From: Gimesia chilikensis
GTDB taxonomy: Bacteria; Planctomycetota; Planctomycetia; Planctomycetales; Planctomycetaceae
Reading direction: 5' to 3'
Assembly: GCF_008329715.1 (NCBI RefSeq)
Contig: NZ_VTSR01000010.1
Coordinates: forward strand, 62,001 to 126,000
Length of the DNA stretch: 64,000 bases
Positions 26,591 to 34,985 of this stretch are shown one piece after another. Below the pieces are notes generated by a model, which worked only from the letters and a program-made list of their open reading frames with translations, did no database searches and was not told the DNA's origin. The position numbers were made by a program, and so were the translations under genes. The first letter of the stretch is position 1. Every line of letters starts with the position of its first letter.

Positions 26591-27268
26591 TTAGCCCTTA
26601 TCGGGGGAAGTCGATTCCTTTGGCGCTGGTTCTGACGAGGGCTCCTTGTCCGTTGCTTCTCCCGACTCTTTCGCAGGAGCCTCCGCATCGGCTGGTTTCA
26701 CTGCGTCAGTTACTGTTGGCACCAATGGATAGGCCTTGAATTCCTCGGCCGTCAGTTCCAGCACGCGGCCCGCTGCAGTGAGTGCAAAGCCGCCGTTGTC
26801 AGCGATGTCTGCGGTGTAGGCCAGCAGGTACTTGTCGTTCTCCTGACCCGAGTCTGTCAGCACGGCATTCCAGATGACGACGACCTCCCCCGCTTCAATC
26901 ATCTTTTTCAGACTCTCGGGGATCGTAACCACAACTACGGAATCGGGAGGGACGATCCCATCCGCTTTCGGAGGAGGCGGAGGGTTGTCGATGAAGTCCT
27001 GCAGATCTTCCAGGCTGGAAGGAGAGCGTTCCCGTTTCTGATGAAATTCGTGATACGCCAGGCCCAGCGGCTGCATTTCACTTTTAAAGGAATGTGCCTG
27101 CTCTGCGGGTTTGAAGAGGCGACCGGAATAGATGCCAACCACCAGCAGAATCAGAAACGCAAATACCAGTCCTCTGACGATGAGCGGAGAACGATAAGGG
27201 GGATGCTGACGGTCTGTCTCCGGCGTGGAGGTTGGCGTCTGTGATTCACTGTGCTCGTTTGAGTCCAT
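26591..27268 (-). CDS. Membrane-anchored protein of unknown function
   Basis: A 225-residue protein. Residues 1-28 are polar, one helix (about 29-50, LIVRGLVFAFLILLVVGIYS) anchors it, and the following domain contains QPLGLAYHEFHQKRERSPSS, as in planctomycete proteins with a type II secretion-like minor domain, and IPESLKKMIEAGEVVVIWNA. The last 35 residues are a low-complexity Ala/Pro/Glu/Lys tail. I do not recognise a function. The CHAD gene lies upstream on the same strand. Confidence 0.75.
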   Translation of the reverse strand: MDSNEHSESQTPTSTPETDRQHPPYRSPLIVRGLVFAFLILLVVGIYSGRLFKPAEQAHSFKSEMQPLGLAYHEFHQKRERSPSSLEDLQDFIDNPPPPPKADGIVPPDSVVVVTIPESLKKMIEAGEVVVIWNAVLTDSGQENDKYLLAYTADIADNGGFALTAAGRVLELTAEEFKAYPLVPTVTDAVKPADAEAPAKESGEATDKEPSSEPAPKESTSPDKG

Positions 27269-27404
27269 CGTGATCTCCGTGGCTCATCTTCAGAAGTCAA
27301 CCGCTGTCGGAACGCGATACGCTGCGGCTTTGCATGGGAACGGAAAGATCACTGTACCCGGAACAGAGCACGAATACAAGAACGCATTCGCAGACCTGCA
27401 GCGA

Positions 27405-28322
27405 TCACATTCTCTGCGACGACTGGTTCTGCCACAGCTTCCAGTAAGCCTGCAGACGCTGTGCGAATGCTTTGGGCTGTTCCGCATAGATGCGATCGGC
27501 CAGTGCGAGTCCCGCTGACTGCAGTTCTTCCCGCTGTTGACCGATCAGCGTTAAGAGTTGATCGATGTCGCTGGTCGCGCCGAACCGCTCCGGTTCGCTG
27601 GTCAGCTGACTGGTCATCACCGCCAGATCGTGATCGTCGCCGAGGTAATCATTTAACTGATCGAGTTCCTCAAGCTGCGCTGCCATGATCGGCTCCCAGA
27701 CTTTTTTCAGCAGCCGCAGATGATACATCAAATACTTGCTGCGTTTGCGGCACTCGTGAAAGAGTTCATCGTGCGGTTGCACATACAGTTCCGCCAGTGC
27801 CTCAGCACCACGACGGTAATTCCGCTGTAATCCGGTTTTGAGAATCTTGTCTGATTTGCCTTTGATCTTCCACTCGTCAATCTGCCGATGTGCGGTCTGC
27901 AGCTCGTCACACAACTCTTGCAGTTCCTGATCCAGGTCAATCCACTCTTCCACCAGCTGCTGCTTGCGTTCCTGGAAGCAGCGTTCAAAAGCGGCAAACA
28001 GGTCTACGTATGCGGGATCGTCGAAGCGTTCCTTGAGTTTCGCCAGAGATTCCAGCATCGATTCGGCATCACGTACGCGGGACAGCCTGCGTCCTGCATC
28101 ACGGTACCAGACATTAATGCGGCTGTAGTCGTCTCCCAATCCCGACCGGACGATTCGAATCAACCCCCGCAGTTTCTTGAACCGTTTGCGAACTTCATGA
28201 ATGGCCTCGTGCCGGTCCGATTCTGAATCCTGCAGTTCCTGGATCGCCTTATGCACCTGATGACCGGCAATCCGCCGCACGCCGTCTGCCAGTGATTCAC
28301 CTTGTTCGAACTGATAACTCAT
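27405..28322 (-). CDS. CHAD domain protein
   Basis: A 305-residue all-helical protein of the CHAD family. HEAIHEVRKRFKKLRGLIRI, RVRDAESMLESLAKLKERF, ECRKRSKYLMYHLRLLKKVW and LNDYLGDDHDLAVMTSQL are the conserved blocks with basic and histidine residues that line the polyphosphate-binding pocket in characterised members. No CYTH domain is attached. It likely binds inorganic polyphosphate; whether it is catalytic is not known. Confidence 0.93.
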   Translation of the reverse strand: MSYQFEQGESLADGVRRIAGHQVHKAIQELQDSESDRHEAIHEVRKRFKKLRGLIRIVRSGLGDDYSRINVWYRDAGRRLSRVRDAESMLESLAKLKERFDDPAYVDLFAAFERCFQERKQQLVEEWIDLDQELQELCDELQTAHRQIDEWKIKGKSDKILKTGLQRNYRRGAEALAELYVQPHDELFHECRKRSKYLMYHLRLLKKVWEPIMAAQLEELDQLNDYLGDDHDLAVMTSQLTSEPERFGATSDIDQLLTLIGQQREELQSAGLALADRIYAEQPKAFAQRLQAYWKLWQNQSSQRM

Positions 28323-28422
28323 CGTAAGTCCTGAGGCAGCAATAATAGAAGGAACGGTTTTAGAAAGCGTTACCTTACCAGAAACGATCCGTTTTGTTAA
28401 TTCTGCCGCAGTTTGGACCGGT

Positions 28423-29652
28423 TCAGGCAGTCTCTTCCGTAGCCTGTGTTGGCGCGGATTCTACCCAGTGCATCACGACCACAATTAACACTCCAGAGAG
28501 CATGAAACCACTGATGACCGGAATGACGGTGCCGTTATAACTGTGACCGATCAGAATCCCGCAGGGAACCGAGATCAGCGTCGAAAGTGCGCCCATCACT
28601 GCCGCTCCGATACCGGCGATATGCCCCAGCGGCTCCATTGCCATCGCATTCAGATTGCCATACATGATCCCGAAACAGAACAGAATGATCATCATATAAC
28701 CCATCATCGTCCACAGCGGGGGCTGTCCTCCCGTACTCAGAACGTACACAAAGAACAGCAGGGAGATGACCGTCGAAATTCGTTTGGACCACCGCGACAG
28801 GTTCTGCATCCCGAACCGCATGACCAGTCGCCCGTTCACAAACGAAGCACTGCCGATACAGAGGGCCAGGATGGCGAAGTACAGCGGAAACATGGTTCCC
28901 AGTTGGTACTGCTTCTGAAAGATCTGCTGGGCGGAACTCAAATATCCCAGAAACGCGCTGGAGATCAAACCCAGTGAGATCGTATAACCCAGCGAAACAC
29001 GGTGTGAGCAGACTTCAACTACCGCAGACTTGATGCGCGCGATTGAGAAGGGAATCCGCCGCTCTACACTCAGAGTCTCGGGCAGGCGCAACGCAAACCA
29101 GGCGAGGGTCAGCAGTCCGCAGACCAAGAGTGCAGCAAAGATGGCGCGCCAGTGTGCGATCAGTAAAATCCCCTGCCCCAGGGTAGGTGCGATCGCCGGA
29201 ACGAAAATGAAGATCGTCATCACAAACGACATGACTCGGGCCATTGCGGGGCCTTCGTACTGATCGCGGACGATTGCCACGATGACACACCGGGGCGCTG
29301 CCAGCCCGAGCCCCTGGAGAAACCGTCCCCCGAGCATTACGTTCAGATCTGTAGCAAACAGAGAAAACAGGCTGCCTGTCAGAAACAGACCGAATCCGAG
29401 GTAGACAGCTGGTTTTCGGCCGGTGGTGTCTGAGAGTGGACCATACACGCCCTGCCCGAACGCGAGCCCCAGAAACAGAAACGAGACAATCAGCTGGCTG
29501 TCATTGGCCTCACGGGCCCCCAGATCCTGACCGATTTCTGTCAGAGCAGGCAGCATCGCATCGATCGAAAGTGCGACCAGCGACTGCATCAAAGCCATCA
29601 TCGCCACAAATTCCGCAAAGGAAATCGCGACGGGTTCTCGTTTCACACTCAA
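28423..29652 (-). CDS. MFS drug-resistance transporter, Bcr/CflA type
   Basis: A 409-residue, 12-helix major facilitator. FVAMMALMQSLVALSIDAML, followed by the inter-helix motif GPLSDTTGRKPAVYLG and RFLQGLGLAAPRCVIVAIVRD, is the Bcr/CflA signature. It probably exports small drugs or metabolites using the proton gradient. The start is uncertain: TTG at 29652 or GTG two codons later, neither with a good ribosome site; both precede the first helix. Confidence 0.92.
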   Translation of the reverse strand: MSVKREPVAISFAEFVAMMALMQSLVALSIDAMLPALTEIGQDLGAREANDSQLIVSFLFLGLAFGQGVYGPLSDTTGRKPAVYLGFGLFLTGSLFSLFATDLNVMLGGRFLQGLGLAAPRCVIVAIVRDQYEGPAMARVMSFVMTIFIFVPAIAPTLGQGILLIAHWRAIFAALLVCGLLTLAWFALRLPETLSVERRIPFSIARIKSAVVEVCSHRVSLGYTISLGLISSAFLGYLSSAQQIFQKQYQLGTMFPLYFAILALCIGSASFVNGRLVMRFGMQNLSRWSKRISTVISLLFFVYVLSTGGQPPLWTMMGYMMIILFCFGIMYGNLNAMAMEPLGHIAGIGAAVMGALSTLISVPCGILIGHSYNGTVIPVISGFMLSGVLIVVVMHWVESAPTQATEETA

Positions 29653-29847
29653 GGAACGCTATTTTCTACTAGAAGGAGATCCAGGGAATCATCAGTGGTA
29701 CGGGCGCCCGCCTGTGAATCATATCGTTCTACTCCCGTGGAGAAAACCATGCTTCTTCCCCGAATGTTCCTCTTGCTGAAATGATCGGGAAATCCTATCT
29801 TGCGTGGTGTTTGAGTTATTCCCTATTTCCTTCGAAAGACAATTACC

Positions 29848-30114
29848 ATGCAAAGTGCAGAAGGTTGGCGTTCCATTTTAGAGAACTGGCCCGAAGTGAT
29901 CCCCAAGCGGGGCATTATCGTCACGAACTACCAGGAATCGATTCCCTTTCAGAACTTCCTGCTCTCCACAGGCGTGGTACTGCTGGAACGCGATAAGCCG
30001 GATTCCCTGGGAGCGCGCAAAGTCATGCTGTCTTACGAAGCGATCAGTGCCATCAAGCTGACCGACACAATGGAACTGGCCCGCTACCAGGTCATGGGCT
30101 TCCAGCCGGTATAA
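29848..30114 (+). CDS. Small conserved-looking protein of unknown function
   Basis: An 88-residue cytosolic protein (MQSAEGWRSILENWPEVIPK, then GIIVTNYQESIPFQNFLLST and ARKVMLSYEAISAIKLTDTM). It has a compact alpha/beta pattern, no signal, no low complexity, and codon use like its neighbours, so it is probably real. I do not recognise a family. It stands alone on the plus strand and converges with the UbiA gene. Confidence 0.65.
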   Translation: MQSAEGWRSILENWPEVIPKRGIIVTNYQESIPFQNFLLSTGVVLLERDKPDSLGARKVMLSYEAISAIKLTDTMELARYQVMGFQPV

Positions 30115-30142
30115 GTAAAACTGACTTCTCTGCCTGCCCCGA

Positions 30143-31042
30143 TCAGGTGACCGCCATCCAGCGGGAGAGCAGGATCGTGGGTAGCAGCAACGCTGCTGTC
30201 AGAATCGCGTAGGCAGGGTTGGTCGTCCAGACAAAGACCATGATCGCATTCAGCATCACATAAGAGATGAGCATCGTCTTGACGGCGATCTGCACGTTTT
30301 GGGGTGCGGGGTTCAGAATGGCCTGCACCAGCCGCCGGTTGATGGTCAGAATCACTACACCTGCCGCCGCCAGGACCATCGTCAGATTGATTTCCCGCGG
30401 CCAGGGATAAGTCGCCAGCATCCAGACCAGACCGCCGAGACCAGCGTTGATCACCAGCAGCCCTCCTATCAGGTGACCGCGATGACTCTGTTTCGCTTCC
30501 ATCCGGGCAAACCAGGTGAGCCCCATGATGAAGAGCCCCATGGCTGCCGCGATGCGTAATTGTGGTTTGACCCACAGATTGATCTCGCGTGCCACCGCAC
30601 TGGCCCCCAGCATCAGGTTCAGGAAACGACAGCTGCCCATCATGACCGGGCCGAGAAACGTCTTCTTCAGAATCACGTCATAGCCCAGAATCGCGACAAC
30701 CAGCAGGCCGGCGACAATCAGGCTCTGCGTCCCCACCGTCTGGGCTGCCCCGACACCGGCCAGCATCAACATGCCGCCCAGCACCGCAGCATTTCGAGTG
30801 GAAATGCGCCCGGAAGGAATCGGCCGTGACGGCCGTTCCTCGGCATCCACTTTCCGGTCGAAGACATCGTTGAAGACCATCCCTGCGAGGTACAGGCCCG
30901 CTGATGCGACCAGTAATAATCCGAAATCCAGCCGTGGCTCAAACGAATTATGCGTCAGCAGAAAACCCAGGATGATGTCCGACATTGCTGTGAACACCGT
31001 GGGAAACCGCATTAGTTGTAAATACGCGAGACACTTTTTCAT
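30143..31042 (-). CDS. UbiA-family prenyltransferase
   Basis: A 299-residue membrane protein with about 8-9 helices. AGMVFNDVFDRKVDAEERPS with RPIPSGRIS is the first NDxxDxxxD prenyl-diphosphate-binding motif. The second Asp motif, usually YDxxLK, is seen as GYDVILKKTFLGPVMMG. So it is probably active and attaches a prenyl chain to an acceptor. It lies 14 bases downstream of inositol-3-phosphate synthase in one operon, which may indicate a polar lipid or glycosyl-prenyl product, not a quinone. Confidence 0.9.
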   Translation of the reverse strand: MKKCLAYLQLMRFPTVFTAMSDIILGFLLTHNSFEPRLDFGLLLVASAGLYLAGMVFNDVFDRKVDAEERPSRPIPSGRISTRNAAVLGGMLMLAGVGAAQTVGTQSLIVAGLLVVAILGYDVILKKTFLGPVMMGSCRFLNLMLGASAVAREINLWVKPQLRIAAAMGLFIMGLTWFARMEAKQSHRGHLIGGLLVINAGLGGLVWMLATYPWPREINLTMVLAAAGVVILTINRRLVQAILNPAPQNVQIAVKTMLISYVMLNAIMVFVWTTNPAYAILTAALLLPTILLSRWMAVT

Positions 31043-31056
31043 GCTGACGTTGATTT

Positions 31057-32271
31057 CTATTCCTCGGAAACGGCGTCGGCCCAGGCTTCCAGCTGCTGGT
31101 ACTGTCGTTCAAATTCGGGCGTGGTTGCCTGCATCGGGCTCTTGAAGAACGAACTCAGATACGACATCACACCGCTGCGACCACCGCGCCGCCATTCCCG
31201 TTCGGTAAAGCGAACCATATCGAGCATCAGGGGAGCAGCCAGAATCGAGTCGGTTCCCTGCCAGGTAAACTGCAGCGCCATCTTCGTATCGAGGAAACCC
31301 TGGAAGTGAATGTGGTCCCAGGCGGTCTTCCAGTCACCCATCGACTCAATGTATTCGATGGAGACCAGAGTCTGCGGTTTGTATCCCAGGATTTCAGTCA
31401 GCAGATGATCTTTTGAATGGACCTTGTTCGACTTATTGACCGGATCGTCCAGCACTTTGCCGTCCAGGTTTCCGAAGATGTTATGTCCGACCCAGCTCAT
31501 CACGTTGAGGTTACGATGAGCAAACATCGGGGCCAGAACACTCTTCATCAGAGTCTCACCGGTCTTACCATCCCGTCCTCCGTGCAGAACCTGCTTCTCT
31601 TCTGCCAGTTCGATCATGGCCGGCAGATCGGTGGCTGCGGAAGGAGTGAAGTTGAGATGCGAACAGCCGGCTTCCATCGCGGCAATTGCATACAGCGAAC
31701 TGGCGGGAACCGGAGATGTCACTCCGTTTTCGAGGGCGTCTTTGAGTTCAGCCAGGCTGAGCGATTTCGCTGCTTCATCGACCGGCGGTTCCGTGGAAGC
31801 CAGGTTGACCACAACCACGTGACCCAGATCATGCTTTTCCTGGAACTCTTTGATATCCGCAGTCAGACGGGCCAGGGTTTCCTGCAGAGTTTCTGTATCG
31901 AACTTACGAACGGCATCACCGGCGAGAGATCGAATCGTATCTCCGACATGGATCAGCGTTCCCGGCTTGACGTTTTCATCGTAGGACTTGAGGTCTTCTT
32001 CGACGGCCTGCAGCAGTGCGGGGTGGAACACGCCTGAGTTTTCACTGAAGTATTTCGCGGCTTCGACAAACGAGGTATCGCGGATTTCGTGACCGCCGAT
32101 GACGAACTGATCCCAGTCGCGCAGGTCCAGTTTCTTGAAGTAGGGATTTTCTGAAACAAGACCGCTGGTGCCGGTCAGGCCTTTCGTCAATGCGGAAAGT
32201 CCCACTGCGGCTGTGGTAGCCACACCGCCCCATGCTCCGATAATCCAAATCCCGATACGTTGTTGCGTCAT
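31057..32271 (-). CDS. Inositol-3-phosphate synthase
   Basis: A 404-residue enzyme converting glucose-6-phosphate to inositol-3-phosphate with NAD. GIWIIGAWGGVATTAAVGLS is the Rossmann opening, VVVNLASTEP the NAD-contact strand, ENGVTSPVPASSLYAIAAME and NFTPSAATDLPAM the central motifs, HGGRDGKTGETLMKSVLAPM the signature near the active site, and NVMSWVGHNIFGNLDGKVLD the lyase core. It is the bacterial/archaeal length class. Upstream of UbiA in the same operon, it likely feeds an inositol-containing lipid. Confidence 0.93.
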   Translation of the reverse strand: MTQQRIGIWIIGAWGGVATTAAVGLSALTKGLTGTSGLVSENPYFKKLDLRDWDQFVIGGHEIRDTSFVEAAKYFSENSGVFHPALLQAVEEDLKSYDENVKPGTLIHVGDTIRSLAGDAVRKFDTETLQETLARLTADIKEFQEKHDLGHVVVVNLASTEPPVDEAAKSLSLAELKDALENGVTSPVPASSLYAIAAMEAGCSHLNFTPSAATDLPAMIELAEEKQVLHGGRDGKTGETLMKSVLAPMFAHRNLNVMSWVGHNIFGNLDGKVLDDPVNKSNKVHSKDHLLTEILGYKPQTLVSIEYIESMGDWKTAWDHIHFQGFLDTKMALQFTWQGTDSILAAPLMLDMVRFTEREWRRGGRSGVMSYLSSFFKSPMQATTPEFERQYQQLEAWADAVSEE

Positions 32272-32548
32272 GATATTGCCTGAAATCTGATAAAAGTTGG
32301 TCTAATGGTAATCGTTGTTGTTAGCTAGCCGGGTGGGAGCAGTCCAGTAGAGACCGGCGGACATGAGGTCGACCGGAACTCCTGACTACTGATGCTGGAT
32401 CACCATCTCTGAGGGAAGTTGATGACAATAAATTGTCAGAAAATATACTTAAATTTGCTTAATATTATAGATGACAGTCGTCAGTTCACAATCAAGGAAA
32501 TGCCAGACTCACCCACATTTTTATCTGATCTGTCTCTGGGGACTCGGT

Positions 32549-34396
32549 TCAGCTGGTTTGTAATGTCTGATCAATCCAGTCCATGAGTGACTGCTTGAAT
32601 TCTTCAATCGTCGCCAGTGCGGACGCTTTGGTTTCTGCCAGCTGACCGGCTTCAGAGACCTCCGCCTGGGCAAAATAGTAGAACTTGATCTTCGGCTCTG
32701 TACCTGACGGACGCACACCCAGCTGCACTGTCAGTGGCGAGCCTTCGGCCCGCGCTTCAAACATCAGAACATTTCCTTTGGGTTTAGAAAAGGTCTCAGC
32801 AGTGGTATTTTCGGGTAATGAACGAATTTCGAGATCCGCGTAATCCCGGACCAGGGTGAACGTCAGCTGCCCCATTTTCTGTGGGGGCGTGCTGCGAAAC
32901 GCCTTCATCAGCTGCCTGATCTGCTCGTTGCCTTGCGACCCCTTGCAGGTCTTGGACACCTGGCCTTCCAAGTGGAATCCATGCTCAACATAGAGTTCAT
33001 CCAGGTGATTGAGCAGGGTTTTGCCCTCACTCTTCAATTCTGCCGCCAGTTCACAGGCCCAGAGTGCACCAATGGCGGCGTCTTTATCGCGGCAGTACGT
33101 TCCCGCCAGGTAACCCAGCGATTCTTCCGTACCGAAGACGAATTTGTCCGGCCCTTCCGCATCCATTGTCTCGGCAATGTATTTGAAGCCGACCAGCAGA
33201 TTGTTAATGATCCGTGCACCGGCGCTCCGTGTGATCGCAGCAATCAGCGGCGTGGTGACAATTGTCTCTACAACATAATGCTCGGAGGTCAGGCTGCCAT
33301 TCTCTTTTTGTTTGCGTAACACATAATCGGCGAGCAGTGCCCCAACCTGATTACCGGTCAGATGCACAAATCCGCCAGCGTCATTTTTAACGCAGACCCC
33401 CAGTCGGTCCGCATCCGGGTCACTGGCCAGAATGATCTCTGCTCCGGTCTGCGCTGCCTGCTCGATGGCCGGCTGATAGACTTCATCCCGTTCCGGGTTA
33501 GGCAGCTGGTCAGGTACATTCGGAAAGTTACCGTTCTGTTCGCACTGCGGTTCGAACCGCTCAATGCCTTTGAAGCCAACGTGCTGCAGAACCTGAAATA
33601 CAGAGGTTTCTCCCACACCGTGCAGAGGTGTGAAAAGTCCTTTCAGTTCCCGGGCACTGGAATGGCTGTGCTCGGCGACACACTTACGATACTCGCCGGC
33701 AACATCCTCGTCGATCAGTTGGATTGTTCCCTGTTCAACCGCGGTGTCGAAATCGACGACAGGAATTTCCGTCGCCTGATAGACTTCGTCGATAATTCCC
33801 TGGTCGTGCGGCGGCAGAACCTGCCCACCAGTGGACCAGTAGGCTTTGAAACCGTTGTCCGAGGGGGGATTGTGCGAGGCAGTAATCATGGCCCCGACGT
33901 CACAGCCCAGCTGACGAACCGCAAAAGAGAGTTCCGGCGTAGAACGGGATGTCTTAAAGAAGTAAACCGTCAAACCATGGGCGGCCAGCACACTGGCTGC
34001 AATGCGGGCGAATTTCGAGGAATTGATGCGCGAGTCATGAGCGATCGCGGCCTTACCTGTTTCCTGTCCCGAGAATTTCTTGTAATACGCGGCCAGTCCG
34101 TGTGCCGACTCGGCAATCGTCCGCTCGTTAATCGTCGCCGAACCCAGCTCACTCATCAGCCCCCGACGTCCGCCGGTTCCAAACGGGATCACTTCCCAGA
34201 AGAAGGTATCGAGATCTTCAAAGGCTTTATCTTCAATCAGCTGGAGCAGTGCCGGTTGATAGCTGGCGTACTGAGGTTCAGTAACCCAGCGTTTGAGATT
34301 TTCGAAAGCGGATTCGGAAAGCTGTTTTTCAGAGACAGCATTCTGAGCCAAGTCGAGTGCCTGCTCGGAAGTGATGGAAGGGGACGGCTGGTTCAT
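32549..34396 (-). CDS. Phospho-sugar mutase (phosphoglucomutase/phosphomannomutase)
   Basis: A 615-residue enzyme of the alpha-D-phosphohexomutase family. MITASHNPPSDNGFKAYW holds the phosphoserine, DPDADRLGVCVK the metal loop, GTEESLGYL the sugar-binding loop and RPSGTEPKIKFYYF the phosphate loop. The fused helical N-terminus (about 60 residues) and large size are like the PMM/PGM type of Bacteroidetes and planctomycetes. It interconverts hexose 1- and 6-phosphates and could supply glucose-6-phosphate to inositol synthesis next door, though 277 bases separate the genes. Confidence 0.93.
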   Translation of the reverse strand: MNQPSPSITSEQALDLAQNAVSEKQLSESAFENLKRWVTEPQYASYQPALLQLIEDKAFEDLDTFFWEVIPFGTGGRRGLMSELGSATINERTIAESAHGLAAYYKKFSGQETGKAAIAHDSRINSSKFARIAASVLAAHGLTVYFFKTSRSTPELSFAVRQLGCDVGAMITASHNPPSDNGFKAYWSTGGQVLPPHDQGIIDEVYQATEIPVVDFDTAVEQGTIQLIDEDVAGEYRKCVAEHSHSSARELKGLFTPLHGVGETSVFQVLQHVGFKGIERFEPQCEQNGNFPNVPDQLPNPERDEVYQPAIEQAAQTGAEIILASDPDADRLGVCVKNDAGGFVHLTGNQVGALLADYVLRKQKENGSLTSEHYVVETIVTTPLIAAITRSAGARIINNLLVGFKYIAETMDAEGPDKFVFGTEESLGYLAGTYCRDKDAAIGALWACELAAELKSEGKTLLNHLDELYVEHGFHLEGQVSKTCKGSQGNEQIRQLMKAFRSTPPQKMGQLTFTLVRDYADLEIRSLPENTTAETFSKPKGNVLMFEARAEGSPLTVQLGVRPSGTEPKIKFYYFAQAEVSEAGQLAETKASALATIEEFKQSLMDWIDQTLQTS

Positions 34397-34985
34397 CCTG
34401 TTCTCGTTTTCATTGTTGAGACCGCGGGAACTGGTTTCTATGTGCGTAAAATCATATATATCAGTTGTTTCTGCTTCAGAACCGTAGCAGTTCCCAGACC
34501 GCTATCACGAACCAGGAGGGTGTGAACGGGTTCTGAATCTGGCTTAGATTGTAAAGGGAACTTCTCCCAGAGCCAACCCTCACGCCCTCTCCGATTCTGC
34601 GGACGCGCGCAGGAAACGATCTCGAAGTCGCGTGCTGAAATGGAAATCGTGCCTCCAGTTATCCCGATCAGCGCGAATGTAGGAATCAGTCAGGAAACGC
34701 CCCTCACCATGGCACTGAATTTTTGCCCATAACGATCAAATCCATTTCGTTAAGACTTTGCCAGATTTTAGTTTCACATCGATCAAGTCCTTGATTCCCC
34801 ATCACCGCGGTGGCAGAATAGGTGAGTTAAACGTTATACAGATTAACTGGATACACCAATCTTGATTTCAGAATCAGATGAAATCGGGAGCGAGTCTTCC
34901 TGTTTCGCAACCTGATTCCTGCGATTCCGCTCCAATGTCCTGATCCATGATGAACCCGCTTGATAATCTAAATTAAGGTAGCATT
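34397..34985. other. Long divergent intergenic region, no gene seen
   Basis: 589 bases between the mutase (minus) and the Hsp70-like gene (plus). On the minus strand TATGAT at 34451-34456 is a possible -10 for the mutase. A short dyad (AGTTAA 34825-34830, TTAACT 34843-34848) around TTATAC lies on the Hsp70 side. I saw no CIRCE element, so HrcA control of the Hsp70 gene is not supported. No open frame here has convincing coding character. An AAGG ribosome site (34975-34978) serves the Hsp70 gene. Confidence 0.4.

Noticed and set aside
33362-34525. A 387-codon plus-strand frame
   Set aside because: Antisense shadow of the phospho-sugar mutase; no ribosome site and no recognisable motif.
34397-34985. 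CIRCE/HrcA operator upstream of the Hsp70 gene
   Set aside because: No TTAGCACTC-type inverted repeat found; only a short unrelated dyad.
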